A DNA stretch of 20,229 bases from a virus. Below the pieces are notes generated by a model. It did no database searches. It was given only the letters and a program-made list of their open reading frames with translations, and was not told the origin of the DNA. Below are positions 1 to 5,954 of the stretch, one piece after another (positions within the stretch are counted from its first letter, which is position 1; the number at the start of each line of letters is the position of its first letter). A program made the translations under genes and the position numbers. The stretch covers positions 1 through 20,229 of the IMG/VR virus record IMGVR_UViG_3300045922_000028, one strand, 5' to 3'.

Positions 1-24
1 CATGTTCTGAGAAAAGGGTAGATA

Positions 25-444
25 ATGGCACTGACACCAGCACAACTCGCGCTTTGCTCGCTGATCTTTGGAGCGGGCGTAGCTACGCAGCCTGTTGCCG
101 AGAAGGTCAAGAGCCGTGCGGTCGCGCAGAAGGTTGCGCCGAAAGCGAAACCCGCGTCTGCATCTCGTGCAGCTTCCAAGCCTCAAAGCGCCAGCATTAT
201 GGACTGCCCGACGCTGGTGCCCTATTCGGTGATGCCAAACCTGGCCCCAATCCTGCCGCTCGACAAGCCACAGATCGTCGATCTGAAAACCGGAGAAAAC
301 GTTACGCCACCGTCTGGCGGTAACTTTGTGTGGAGTTGGCGGCCACCTGCTTCGGCCGTGCCCGAACCAGCGGTATGGGGCATGATGCTGTCGGGTTTCG
401 GGCTCGTTGGGTTTTCGCTCCGTCGTCGGAAGGTGGCAGCATGA
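25..444 (+). CDS. PEP-CTERM sorting-signal protein, small exported protein
   Basis: This encodes 139 residues. The C-terminus is a textbook PEP-CTERM tail: VPEP at about residue 112, then a hydrophobic stretch with W, MM and GFG, ending in RRRKVAA. In this family the tail is read by an exosortase in the inner membrane, which cleaves at PEP and passes the protein to the cell surface or polymer matrix. The W-x-MM and GFG pattern is typical of alphaproteobacterial members. The N-terminus has a hydrophobic stretch (residues 7-20) but no clear basic start, so export is plausible rather than certain. Residues 25-55 are rich in Ala, Lys and Ser. An AAGGG ribosome site lies about 8 bases before ATG. 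The stop overlaps the next gene by four bases (ATGA). It runs against the phage late operon, so it is either a cargo gene of the phage or flanking host DNA. The tail assignment is secure; the function is unknown. Confidence 0.85.
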   Translation: MALTPAQLALCSLIFGAGVATQPVAEKVKSRAVAQKVAPKAKPASASRAASKPQSASIMDCPTLVPYSVMPNLAPILPLDKPQIVDLKTGENVTPPSGGNFVWSWRPPASAVPEPAVWGMMLSGFGLVGFSLRRRKVAA

Positions 445-635
445 GCGGTTGGGTTTTCCGCAGGGCGGCTCTTGCGCGGCAGAAAAAGCGTCGTCAACGG
501 ATTGCCGAGTTTGCGGAACTGCTCTCAGAGGGCCTGACGCTTGAGCAAATCTGGCAGCACATGGGCATCGGGAAGAGTACTGCAACGGAATACCTAAGGC
601 AGATAAAGGCCGATCTCGGACCGCAAGCAGACTAG
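441..635 (+). CDS. Small helix-turn-helix protein, likely DNA-binding
   Basis: This encodes 64 residues starting at the ATG in the ATGA overlap with the PEP-CTERM gene, which makes translational coupling likely. A longer reading from an upstream ATG in the same frame would lie inside the preceding gene and is not preferred. The N-terminal 20 residues are strongly basic (RR, KKRRQR). Residues 32-58 (LTLEQIWQHMGIGKSTATEYLRQI) have the spacing of a helix-turn-helix, with a short turn at GIG and a recognition-like second helix. The likely role is a small regulator or a DNA-binding accessory. Nothing shows which promoter it would act on. It ends 26 bases from the stop of the converging Rz1-like gene, and no clear terminator hairpin is visible between them. 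Confidence 0.65.
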   Translation: MSGWVFRRAALARQKKRRQRIAEFAELLSEGLTLEQIWQHMGIGKSTATEYLRQIKADLGPQAD

Positions 636-661
636 GAGCAAGACACGGAACGGACAGGTGG

Positions 662-937
662 CTAGAACGAGGAAAGCCCCGATAGGCCGGCACACGCGCG
701 CATGATGCCGTCTGCCTCGATGCCATAGGCGCGCCACTCAAGCAGCCGTTCAAGCGCCCGCGCCAGCCGGGCCTTGTCGGTCTCAGGCATATCGCCCAAG
801 CCGCCGGGCATGTCAGGCACCCGCTCGACACAGGCGACCGGCACCGGCACCTTGACCTCGACCGTCCGCACGATTGGCTCCGGCCGTGTCGTCGCGCAGC
901 CGGCCAGAAGCAGCGCCACAAAGACTGCCCACCTCAT
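662..937 (-). CDS. Rz1-like outer-membrane spanin lipoprotein
   Basis: This encodes 91 residues from the ATG that overlaps the stop of the Rz-like gene (ATGA). An ATG 15 bases further upstream is possible but would put five polar residues ahead of the signal. The protein begins MRW, then a short hydrophobic run, then a lipobox LAGC with Cys14. This is the lipoprotein signal of an o-spanin, which anchors in the outer membrane and pairs across the periplasm with the Rz partner to fuse the membranes at lysis. The following stretch is rich in Pro and Val (PEPIV, VPVPV), as in Rz1 proteins. At 91 residues it is longer than lambda Rz1. Two further Cys residues (about 40 and 82) are notable. Its place right after the Rz-like gene, overlapping rather than nested, supports the call. 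Confidence 0.8.
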   Translation of the reverse strand: MRWAVFVALLLAGCATTRPEPIVRTVEVKVPVPVACVERVPDMPGGLGDMPETDKARLARALERLLEWRAYGIEADGIMRACAGLSGLSSF

Positions 938-1356
938 TTCAGTATCTCCCATGCCTCGATGGTCAAAGGGTCTGCCGGCTCCGGCGCTGCACCCGATGGG
1001 CGCGATGCTGCGGCCAGCCGCGCGCGTAGCGCCTCGGTCGATCTCCGCTCGCTTTCCGCCTGCCGCCGCGCCTCCTCCGCCGCCCTGCGCGCTGCCTGTC
1101 CAGCCGCCTCGATCTCGGCGACGGCCGCATTCTGTCGGGCTACTGCATCTTCCAGCGCCGCCGCATTGGCGCGCGCCTGGCGGAGGTCGCTCACCAGAAC
1201 CGCCACCTCTCCGTCGCGCGATGCATAGCCCGCCTTGAAGCCAGCCGATCTGACCTGCGTATAAACGACGACGAGCAGCAGCGCGACGCCCAGCCCGAGC
1301 CAGATGCGCGGATCCACGCGACGGACCAACGCCCAGATTTTCGCGAAAAATATCAT
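934..1356 (-). CDS. Rz-like inner-membrane spanin (i-spanin)
   Basis: This encodes 140 residues starting at the ATG overlapping the stop of the holin-like gene (ATGA). The open frame extends much further upstream, but that part lies out of frame over the endolysin and holin genes. Residues about 18-33 form one membrane segment (WLGLGVALLLVVV). From about 55 to 120 there is a long Ala/Glu/Arg-rich helix that should form a coiled coil in the periplasm. One N-terminal membrane anchor plus a periplasmic coiled coil is the i-spanin design. It works with the Rz1-like lipoprotein encoded by the next, overlapping gene in the last step of Gram-negative lysis. The sequence itself is low complexity, so the call rests on topology and context. 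Confidence 0.8.
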   Translation of the reverse strand: MIFFAKIWALVRRVDPRIWLGLGVALLLVVVYTQVRSAGFKAGYASRDGEVAVLVSDLRQARANAAALEDAVARQNAAVAEIEAAGQAARRAAEEARRQAESERRSTEALRARLAAASRPSGAAPEPADPLTIEAWEILK

Positions 1357-1583
1357 TCTTCCTGCTCCTCGATCTGCCGCAGCGCCAGCGCCCGGCCGCC
1401 GCTGCTGCTGCCGAATTCGTAGCCGATGACGCTGCCTCCCCAACCGATCACCGCGCCTAGAATGCCCCAGACCTCGGCGGGGATCGTGCTTTTGTCGAGC
1501 GGCAGGAATAGCAGCCCGGCAATGATGAAAAGCCCGCCGACCACGACAATGAGGCCGATGATCCGCCTGAAATTCCATTTCAT
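1353..1583 (-). CDS. Holin-like small membrane protein
   Basis: This encodes 76 residues, from the ATG overlapping the endolysin stop (ATGA). A basic start (MKWNFRR) is followed by a very hydrophobic segment at residues 8-28 and a second, weaker one at about 34-54 (AEVWGILGAVIGWGGSVIGY). The C-terminal tail (about 60-76) is polar and ends EEQEE. Two membrane segments with a short charged tail fit a small holin, which would let the endolysin, lacking its own signal peptide, reach the periplasm. It sits between the endolysin and spanin genes, where a holin is expected, though many cassettes place the holin first. No holin family is recognised by sequence; another small membrane protein of the cassette is the alternative. 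Confidence 0.7.
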   Translation of the reverse strand: MKWNFRRIIGLIVVVGGLFIIAGLLFLPLDKSTIPAEVWGILGAVIGWGGSVIGYEFGSSSGGRALALRQIEEQEE

Positions 1584-2206
1584 GGCTTGAATCCAATCGC
1601 CCGATCGAAAGCCGCGAAATCGCCCAGATACAGCAGCCGCTCCGCATTGCGCCTGCGAACCAGGCCGGGCAGGACTTTGCCGCCCGCCTTGTTCCAGAGC
1701 AGAAAAGCGTCTGCCGCATTGTCGTGCTCGCCTGCATTGTGGTAGCGCAGGACCGACGACCGGCCAAATGCGGCCATCCCAATATTGTAGGCCAGCGAGA
1801 CCATGGCGCCAAACTGATTGCCGGTCGCCCTCGGCGCCGCCTTGGCCACGCCGTCCTCGAAAGTGGTGAGAATGTTTCGGAAAAGCGCATCTGCGCGCTG
1901 CTGCGAGATGCGGTCGCCCGGCTTGACCGGGCCGCCATCCTCGTATCGCGTATTGCCCCACCCGATAGTCCAGACGCCAGCCGGGCAGCGGTAGGCCGTC
2001 AGCCGGCAGCTTTCGAAGTGGTGCAGCAGCGCGATGGCGCGCGCATCGATGCGCCGCTTGGCGGCCGGTGGTGCATCCGTCGCGACCTTCGCCATCACCG
2101 CGCGATGTGTGGCCGGCCCGTAGATGCCGTCTGGCTCGACCCCGACCGCGCGCTGTAGCGCCTGCACATCGGCCAACGTGACGCCTGCGAAACGGGGTGC
2201 GCTCAT
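1580..2206 (-). CDS. Endolysin, GH24 (T4-type) lysozyme with N-terminal peptidoglycan-binding-like region
   Basis: This encodes 208 residues. The start is the ATG (MSAPRF) overlapping the stop of the small GTG gene; the frame stays open further upstream, but that part covers the neighbour. The catalytic pattern of the GH24 muramidase family is intact: Glu65, eight residues, Cys74, five residues, Thr80 (E-8x-C/D-5x-T). It cuts the MurNAc-GlcNAc bond of peptidoglycan. Residues about 8-40 (TLADVQALQRAVG, DGIYGPATHRAV) look like a small peptidoglycan-binding repeat, placed N-terminally. There is no signal peptide or signal-anchor, so release by the holin encoded just downstream is expected. The rest of the fold (NQFGAMVSLAYNIG, LWNKAGGKVLPGLVRRR) is also typical. 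The call is secure; the role of the binding region is inferred. Confidence 0.93.
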   Translation of the reverse strand: MSAPRFAGVTLADVQALQRAVGVEPDGIYGPATHRAVMAKVATDAPPAAKRRIDARAIALLHHFESCRLTAYRCPAGVWTIGWGNTRYEDGGPVKPGDRISQQRADALFRNILTTFEDGVAKAAPRATGNQFGAMVSLAYNIGMAAFGRSSVLRYHNAGEHDNAADAFLLWNKAGGKVLPGLVRRRNAERLLYLGDFAAFDRAIGFKP

Positions 2207-2361
2207 GGTTGCTGTCCTAGTTGCATGAACCGTTGCCGGGCGCCCTCGACCCTGTGCTGAAATCGGGTGTAGGTCTCGGTCCTCGCGCGCGCAGTCATTC
2301 TGTCCCGCATCGCGATTGCCTCCTGCCACTCGGTCCAAGCCCGCATCTGTTCGTCCGTCAC
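2203..2361 (-). CDS. Small 52-residue protein, GTG start, unknown function
   Basis: This is a short gene locked into the operon at both ends. Its GTG overlaps the stop of the phosphoesterase gene (GTGA) and its TGA overlaps the ATG of the endolysin (ATGA). The 52 residues begin MTDEQMRAWTEW and are rich in Arg, Glu, Gln and Met, with no membrane segment and no cysteine. The whole chain could be one or two amphipathic helices. The exact fit between the two neighbours, with the same four-base overlaps used throughout this end of the operon, is the main evidence that it is translated. I do not recognise a family. Its position ahead of the endolysin makes a lysis-timing role possible, but nothing in the sequence shows this. 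Confidence 0.6.
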   Translation of the reverse strand: MTDEQMRAWTEWQEAIAMRDRMTARARTETYTRFQHRVEGARQRFMQLGQQP

Positions 2362-3527
2362 TTGCGCGCCTCCATCATCGTCTCAACATGGAAGTTCGAT
2401 CTGCCGACCTCACCGAACTCTCTGTGATAAGTGATGACCTTCATGGAACTCTTGGACCGATAGCCGGATTTTCGGTGCCATGCGTCCGAAGCCGCAAGAG
2501 TTCTGTGTGTTTCGATTGTGCATCCTACCTTATCGACAATCCGGTCGTGATGGAAGTGGCCGCGATGAAAAACGCGATTTTTCGTCCGGCCCCACGCCTG
2601 CGGCTCGTCATGCGCCATGATCGCCGGCAGCGCCTCCTCTTTCGGTCCATCCCCGTGTGTGAAGCCAAGCAAGTTGACGCCGAATTCCCGATAATGAAAA
2701 TAGGCCGGGCTTTCTTCTATTTTGACACGCGGATTGCCCGAGAAGTGCATTGACAGGGCCAATGTCAAGGCAAGGGCCGAGATGTCGTCGTGATTGCCGC
2801 GTTCGTTGATGACTTCGACGATCTCGTGCTTCTGCAGCAGCCGGTGGACCAGATGCACCATCGTCCACGCGCCAACCCGAAGAACGCGGTGATGCCGGCC
2901 GTCAACGTCAAGCTTGTTCCCGGATTGGCGGGTCTGGCCGCTGTTGTCGTCGGCGTGGAAGAAATCTCCGAGGTTCTGCAGAATGGCCGTCTTTGCTGGC
3001 GGCGCTGTGCCCACCAGAAAGTCCACTGCTCGTTTGGTGCGCGCTTCCGCGATCTTGAGGTCGAAGTCCTCACCGACTTCCGGTGCGTGCGCTTGCATCC
3101 CGAAATGGGGATCGCCCATAGGGTAGAGGCACAAAAGGTCGTCATCGACGTAATCGGGCGGGGCTATTGGTGCAGAAGGCGGCGTGGTTTCGCAAATCGA
3201 CTCAACGAGAGTTTTTACCTGCGCCTCGATCTGATCTCTGTCGATCTGGCTCTTGACCCATTGGCCTGTAGGAACGCCCTCTTTGTTGTAGTAGGTGGAA
3301 ACGCCCTTGACGATAAATCCCTCGGGCACGGGCCGGGTCATGTCGTGCTCGGGGCTGAATCCTTGCCTTGCGGCCTTGATCTCAAGCGCCTTTATCGCTC
3401 GCCTGACGACAGATTCGTGGCAGCCAAGAGCCTTTGCTGCCGCCCTATTGGAGCCATACAGATCAAAGGCGTCCAGTATCTCTCGCTGGCGTTCGGTAGC
3501 AAACGCACGCAACCGCTCGTCAAACAT
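2358..3527 (-). CDS. Calcineurin-like metallophosphoesterase with N-terminal helix-turn-helix
   Basis: This encodes 389 residues from ATG, with an AAGGA ribosome site just upstream. Residues about 13-50 (RQREILDAF, NRAAAKALGCHESVVRRAIKALE) read as a helix-turn-helix of the kind that recognises DNA. The rest is a metallophosphoesterase with the metal-binding motifs in order: GDPHFG (Asp139, His141), LGDFFHADD (Asp188), ERGNHDD (Asn245, His246), THGD (His291) and RGHFHH (His324, His326). Enzymes of this fold use two metal ions to cut phosphodiesters or phosphomonoesters; nucleases such as Mre11/SbcD belong to it. With a DNA-binding domain fused, a DNA-acting phosphodiesterase is the reasonable guess, but the substrate is not shown. 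It lies between the ejection genes and the lysis genes, an unusual place for a DNA enzyme. Confidence 0.85.
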   Translation of the reverse strand: MFDERLRAFATERQREILDAFDLYGSNRAAAKALGCHESVVRRAIKALEIKAARQGFSPEHDMTRPVPEGFIVKGVSTYYNKEGVPTGQWVKSQIDRDQIEAQVKTLVESICETTPPSAPIAPPDYVDDDLLCLYPMGDPHFGMQAHAPEVGEDFDLKIAEARTKRAVDFLVGTAPPAKTAILQNLGDFFHADDNSGQTRQSGNKLDVDGRHHRVLRVGAWTMVHLVHRLLQKHEIVEVINERGNHDDISALALTLALSMHFSGNPRVKIEESPAYFHYREFGVNLLGFTHGDGPKEEALPAIMAHDEPQAWGRTKNRVFHRGHFHHDRIVDKVGCTIETHRTLAASDAWHRKSGYRSKSSMKVITYHREFGEVGRSNFHVETMMEARK

Positions 3528-3536
3528 AGCTGGTCC

Positions 3537-3767
3537 TTACTGGAAGATTTCGCGCAGTTTCGCCCCGACGGCACCGGCAATCATGGACACGCCAGCCAAC
3601 AAGCCCCAGGCGCGGTTCTTCAGTTTCTGGTAGTCAGCATTGATAGTGTTGTGCGCCTGCTCGACCTGCTTGATCTCCTGTTCGAGAGCAAGAAGCCGCT
3701 TGTCGATACCCTCAAGAAGCGCCTCGATACGGGCCAGCCGTTCAACGGTGGTTTTGGCGGCGGTCAT
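3537..3767 (-). CDS. Small coiled-coil protein with C-terminal hydrophobic segment
   Basis: This encodes 76 residues from the ATG overlapping the stop of the large ejection-like gene (ATGA). Residues about 6-50 are a charged helix with hydrophobic positions at heptad spacing (ERLARIEALLEGIDKRLLALE), suggesting a coiled coil. Residues 54-70 (AWGLLAGVSMIAGAVGA) are hydrophobic, and the chain ends KLREIFQ. A coiled coil followed by one membrane segment recalls XhlA-type lysis accessory proteins, but a small virion or tail-associated protein is equally possible. It is nine bases from the phosphoesterase gene. I do not recognise the family with confidence. Confidence 0.6.
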   Translation of the reverse strand: MTAAKTTVERLARIEALLEGIDKRLLALEQEIKQVEQAHNTINADYQKLKNRAWGLLAGVSMIAGAVGAKLREIFQ

Positions 3768-5953
3768 TGCGGAACCCCCATCATGGAGGCTTCCGGCGAA
3801 GGCGGGACACCTTCTGGCACACGATCGCCAGTCAGGAGTGTCGTGCCGGCCGAGAGGAAGACCCCCTGCACCAACTCACGGACCCCGCGGCGCGGCATAC
3901 CAGATTTTTCCAGAATGTCGAGAACGCGGGGCAGCTTCTTGGGGTCAAACAGATCATCGGCCAGTTTTTCGGCCGCAGCACGGCCGATCGGCGTGCGGGC
4001 CAGAAGATTGTTGACGATGGCCGCCTTGAACGCGCCACCGCCACCGAAGCCAAAACCGGACAGGATGTCTACCATGTCTTCGGTCGAGTTCAGGACGGTC
4101 TCGATCTTGTCGGGCGGCACACGGGCCAGTGCGGCAAGGGCGTCGATTGCCTGCTTCTGAGAAGCGGCGTAGTTCAGGAACGCTTCGCCTTCCCCGCCCG
4201 GCATGGCCGCAACAATCCTCTCCCGAAAACCGGGGTCATTGGCTGCCCGAGTGGCCAACGAATAGGACTGACTGAGAGAATCGTCATACAGGCCGGAACG
4301 GGCGCCAAGGGTGACGCCGGTTGCGCCTTCGGGGCTTTGGCGGGCGATTGCGGCCAGCGTGTCCGTCGTAGACGCACCGGGGCTGGCTGCCTGGCGCCCA
4401 AGGTTGGCGCCACCGACATACCCAGGATTGCCGCCATCAGCCACAGCGTTACGTCGCGCAAAGTTCCGCACGGCTACACCATATTCAGGCACTTGGTTGC
4501 TGACAAACTGGTTCACCTCGTCGGCCAGATCTTTGTAGTCCCGAGCACCGGGAACCTGGGGGTTCTTGCCGAGCGCACGGCGGATCGTGTCAAAATCACC
4601 GACGGTAAGGGGTTGGCCGTTGTCGAGAGCGTTGCGCAAGCGGTCGCGGGTCAGCTTCGGCAGAGAGACATAGGGCAGGATGTCTTCGGCGATAACCTGG
4701 TGCATACCGGAAATATCAACAGGAGTATCCCGAATGGCTCCGAACTCTGCATTAGCAAGATCGCTGGCACGTCGCTTGAGTTCTTCTGGACCGACAACCG
4801 GACGCCGGCCGGGAATCGGGCCTGCATCGGGGTTGGCCGACAAAGCATTGGGGGTCGCGTTGGGAGTCCGCACCAACCTGTCAGCCATCTCCTCCGGCAA
4901 CGTCGTGCGGGCGGTATCGAGTTCACGGGCCACACGACCGACCTGAGACCCTTCCAACGGACGGGTAAAGCGCCGCGCTTCTTCCGGAGTCAGGATGTCG
5001 GCCAGACGGGGGCCTTTGCCGGTAGACCGCGAATACTGTTCGGCGCGTTGCATAAGATCAGCCGGATCAAGGCCAGCCGATTGAATATAGTCAGCCGCCG
5101 CCGTCTCCGGCCTCTTACCGAATTGCTGGACTACACGCCGAGCCCCCGCGGCCAAGGGGGGCGCCACTGCGCCAAACCCGGCACCGAGCACAGCATCCTG
5201 GTCCACGGTGTCTAGCCTTTGGTCAGGTTCCTGCGCTCCGGCACCCGCCAATGCACTCATACCCGCCCCGATACCGGCACCGGCAAGCATCTGCCTCCCG
5301 AGGCCAGCCACACGGCCAAGCGCGCCTGCGGGGGCAGCGAACTGCCCGGCGATTCCGCCAGCCTGCCCCAACATACGAAGGTTCGGGTCGTCGGCTTGGC
5401 GGCGTTGCTGCTGGCGCTGCCAAGCGGCTTCATACTCCGGCCCGGAAAGAGCGCCTGTTTCGATAAAGGCTTGCGCTTCGTCGGCCCAGTTGAACAGCAT
5501 GACGTCAAAAAAACCGCGCGCAGTCGCGCCAAGATCGCTACTGGGGGTGTAGTTTCCTTCGGCGTCGGGCGCTACGCGGGTGACCTCCCATTGAATCGGA
5601 TCCGTCCCGCCTCGACGGTAGTAATCGGCTGCGGCCTCGATCTGCGTGGGTTTCGGCAAAACGATCCCGCCACCGGTTTCCGCGCTCCTGACGGTGCCGA
5701 TATACCGCCGAACCGCATCCGGCGTTGCCCCGCGCCGAAGCATCTGCTCGATCTCGAACTGCAGTTCGTTCTGTTGAACAGCGTTTGCCGGTGCGACCTC
5801 GCCGATGGCGTCGAACTCGTTTGCAACCGGCTGTGGGGCCGGTGCAACCTCGCCGATGGCGTCGAACCCGTTTGCAACCGGCTGTGAGGCCGGCATGGCT
5901 GCGGGAACCGGCGGGGTCTCCACAACGTCGCTGAAGGCGTCGAACTCGTCCAC
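3764..5953 (-). CDS. Large ejection (internal virion) protein, positional counterpart of P22 gp16
   Basis: This encodes 729 residues with a GTG start one base after the SLT gene's stop. No enzymatic motif is seen. The first 57 residues hold FDAF/FDAIGEVAPA units: two near-identical 17-residue repeats preceded by a weaker copy at the very start. Residues about 190-260 are rich in Gly and Ala (GGIAGQFAAPAGALGRVAGL, GAGIGAGMSALAGAGA) and could insert in or cross a membrane. The middle and C-terminal parts are Ala/Arg-rich and mostly helical, with a second glycine run (FGFGGGGAF) near residue 635. Size, composition and position as the last of three large ORFs after the neck and fibre genes match the ejection proteins of P22-like phages, which leave the capsid with the DNA and form a channel in the host envelope. 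The assignment is by context. Confidence 0.7.
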   Translation of the reverse strand: MDEFDAFSDVVETPPVPAAMPASQPVANGFDAIGEVAPAPQPVANEFDAIGEVAPANAVQQNELQFEIEQMLRRGATPDAVRRYIGTVRSAETGGGIVLPKPTQIEAAADYYRRGGTDPIQWEVTRVAPDAEGNYTPSSDLGATARGFFDVMLFNWADEAQAFIETGALSGPEYEAAWQRQQQRRQADDPNLRMLGQAGGIAGQFAAPAGALGRVAGLGRQMLAGAGIGAGMSALAGAGAQEPDQRLDTVDQDAVLGAGFGAVAPPLAAGARRVVQQFGKRPETAAADYIQSAGLDPADLMQRAEQYSRSTGKGPRLADILTPEEARRFTRPLEGSQVGRVARELDTARTTLPEEMADRLVRTPNATPNALSANPDAGPIPGRRPVVGPEELKRRASDLANAEFGAIRDTPVDISGMHQVIAEDILPYVSLPKLTRDRLRNALDNGQPLTVGDFDTIRRALGKNPQVPGARDYKDLADEVNQFVSNQVPEYGVAVRNFARRNAVADGGNPGYVGGANLGRQAASPGASTTDTLAAIARQSPEGATGVTLGARSGLYDDSLSQSYSLATRAANDPGFRERIVAAMPGGEGEAFLNYAASQKQAIDALAALARVPPDKIETVLNSTEDMVDILSGFGFGGGGAFKAAIVNNLLARTPIGRAAAEKLADDLFDPKKLPRVLDILEKSGMPRRGVRELVQGVFLSAGTTLLTGDRVPEGVPPSPEASMMGVPQ
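5787..5888 (-). repeat. Two tandem 51-base repeats coding a 17-residue FDAIGEV motif
   Basis: Two adjacent copies (5787-5837 and 5838-5888) differ at only a few bases. They code SQPVANGFDAIGEVAPA and PQPVANEFDAIGEVAPA in the ejection-like protein. The protein's first residues (EFDAFSDVVE) are a weaker third copy. The near-identity at the DNA level suggests a recent duplication or ongoing slippage. Confidence 0.9.
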
Positions 5954-5954
5954 G

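Noticed and set aside
1-24. The end of another gene at the left edge (ATG TTC TGA)
   Set aside because: Too little sequence is present to assign a frame or product.
636-661. A terminator between the converging HTH and Rz1-like genes
   Set aside because: No stable hairpin with a T-run can be found in this short interval.
934-1938. A 334-residue reading of the Rz-like gene from an upstream start
   Set aside because: The extra 194 residues overlap endolysin and holin genes in another frame and are Arg-rich nonsense. The ATG at 1356 overlaps the previous stop and begins a proper membrane anchor.
2790-5215. Long plus-strand open frames (2790-4160 and 3767-5215) over the phosphoesterase and ejection genes
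   Set aside because: The minus-strand reading has all metallophosphoesterase motifs and operon-type junctions; the plus-strand products have none.
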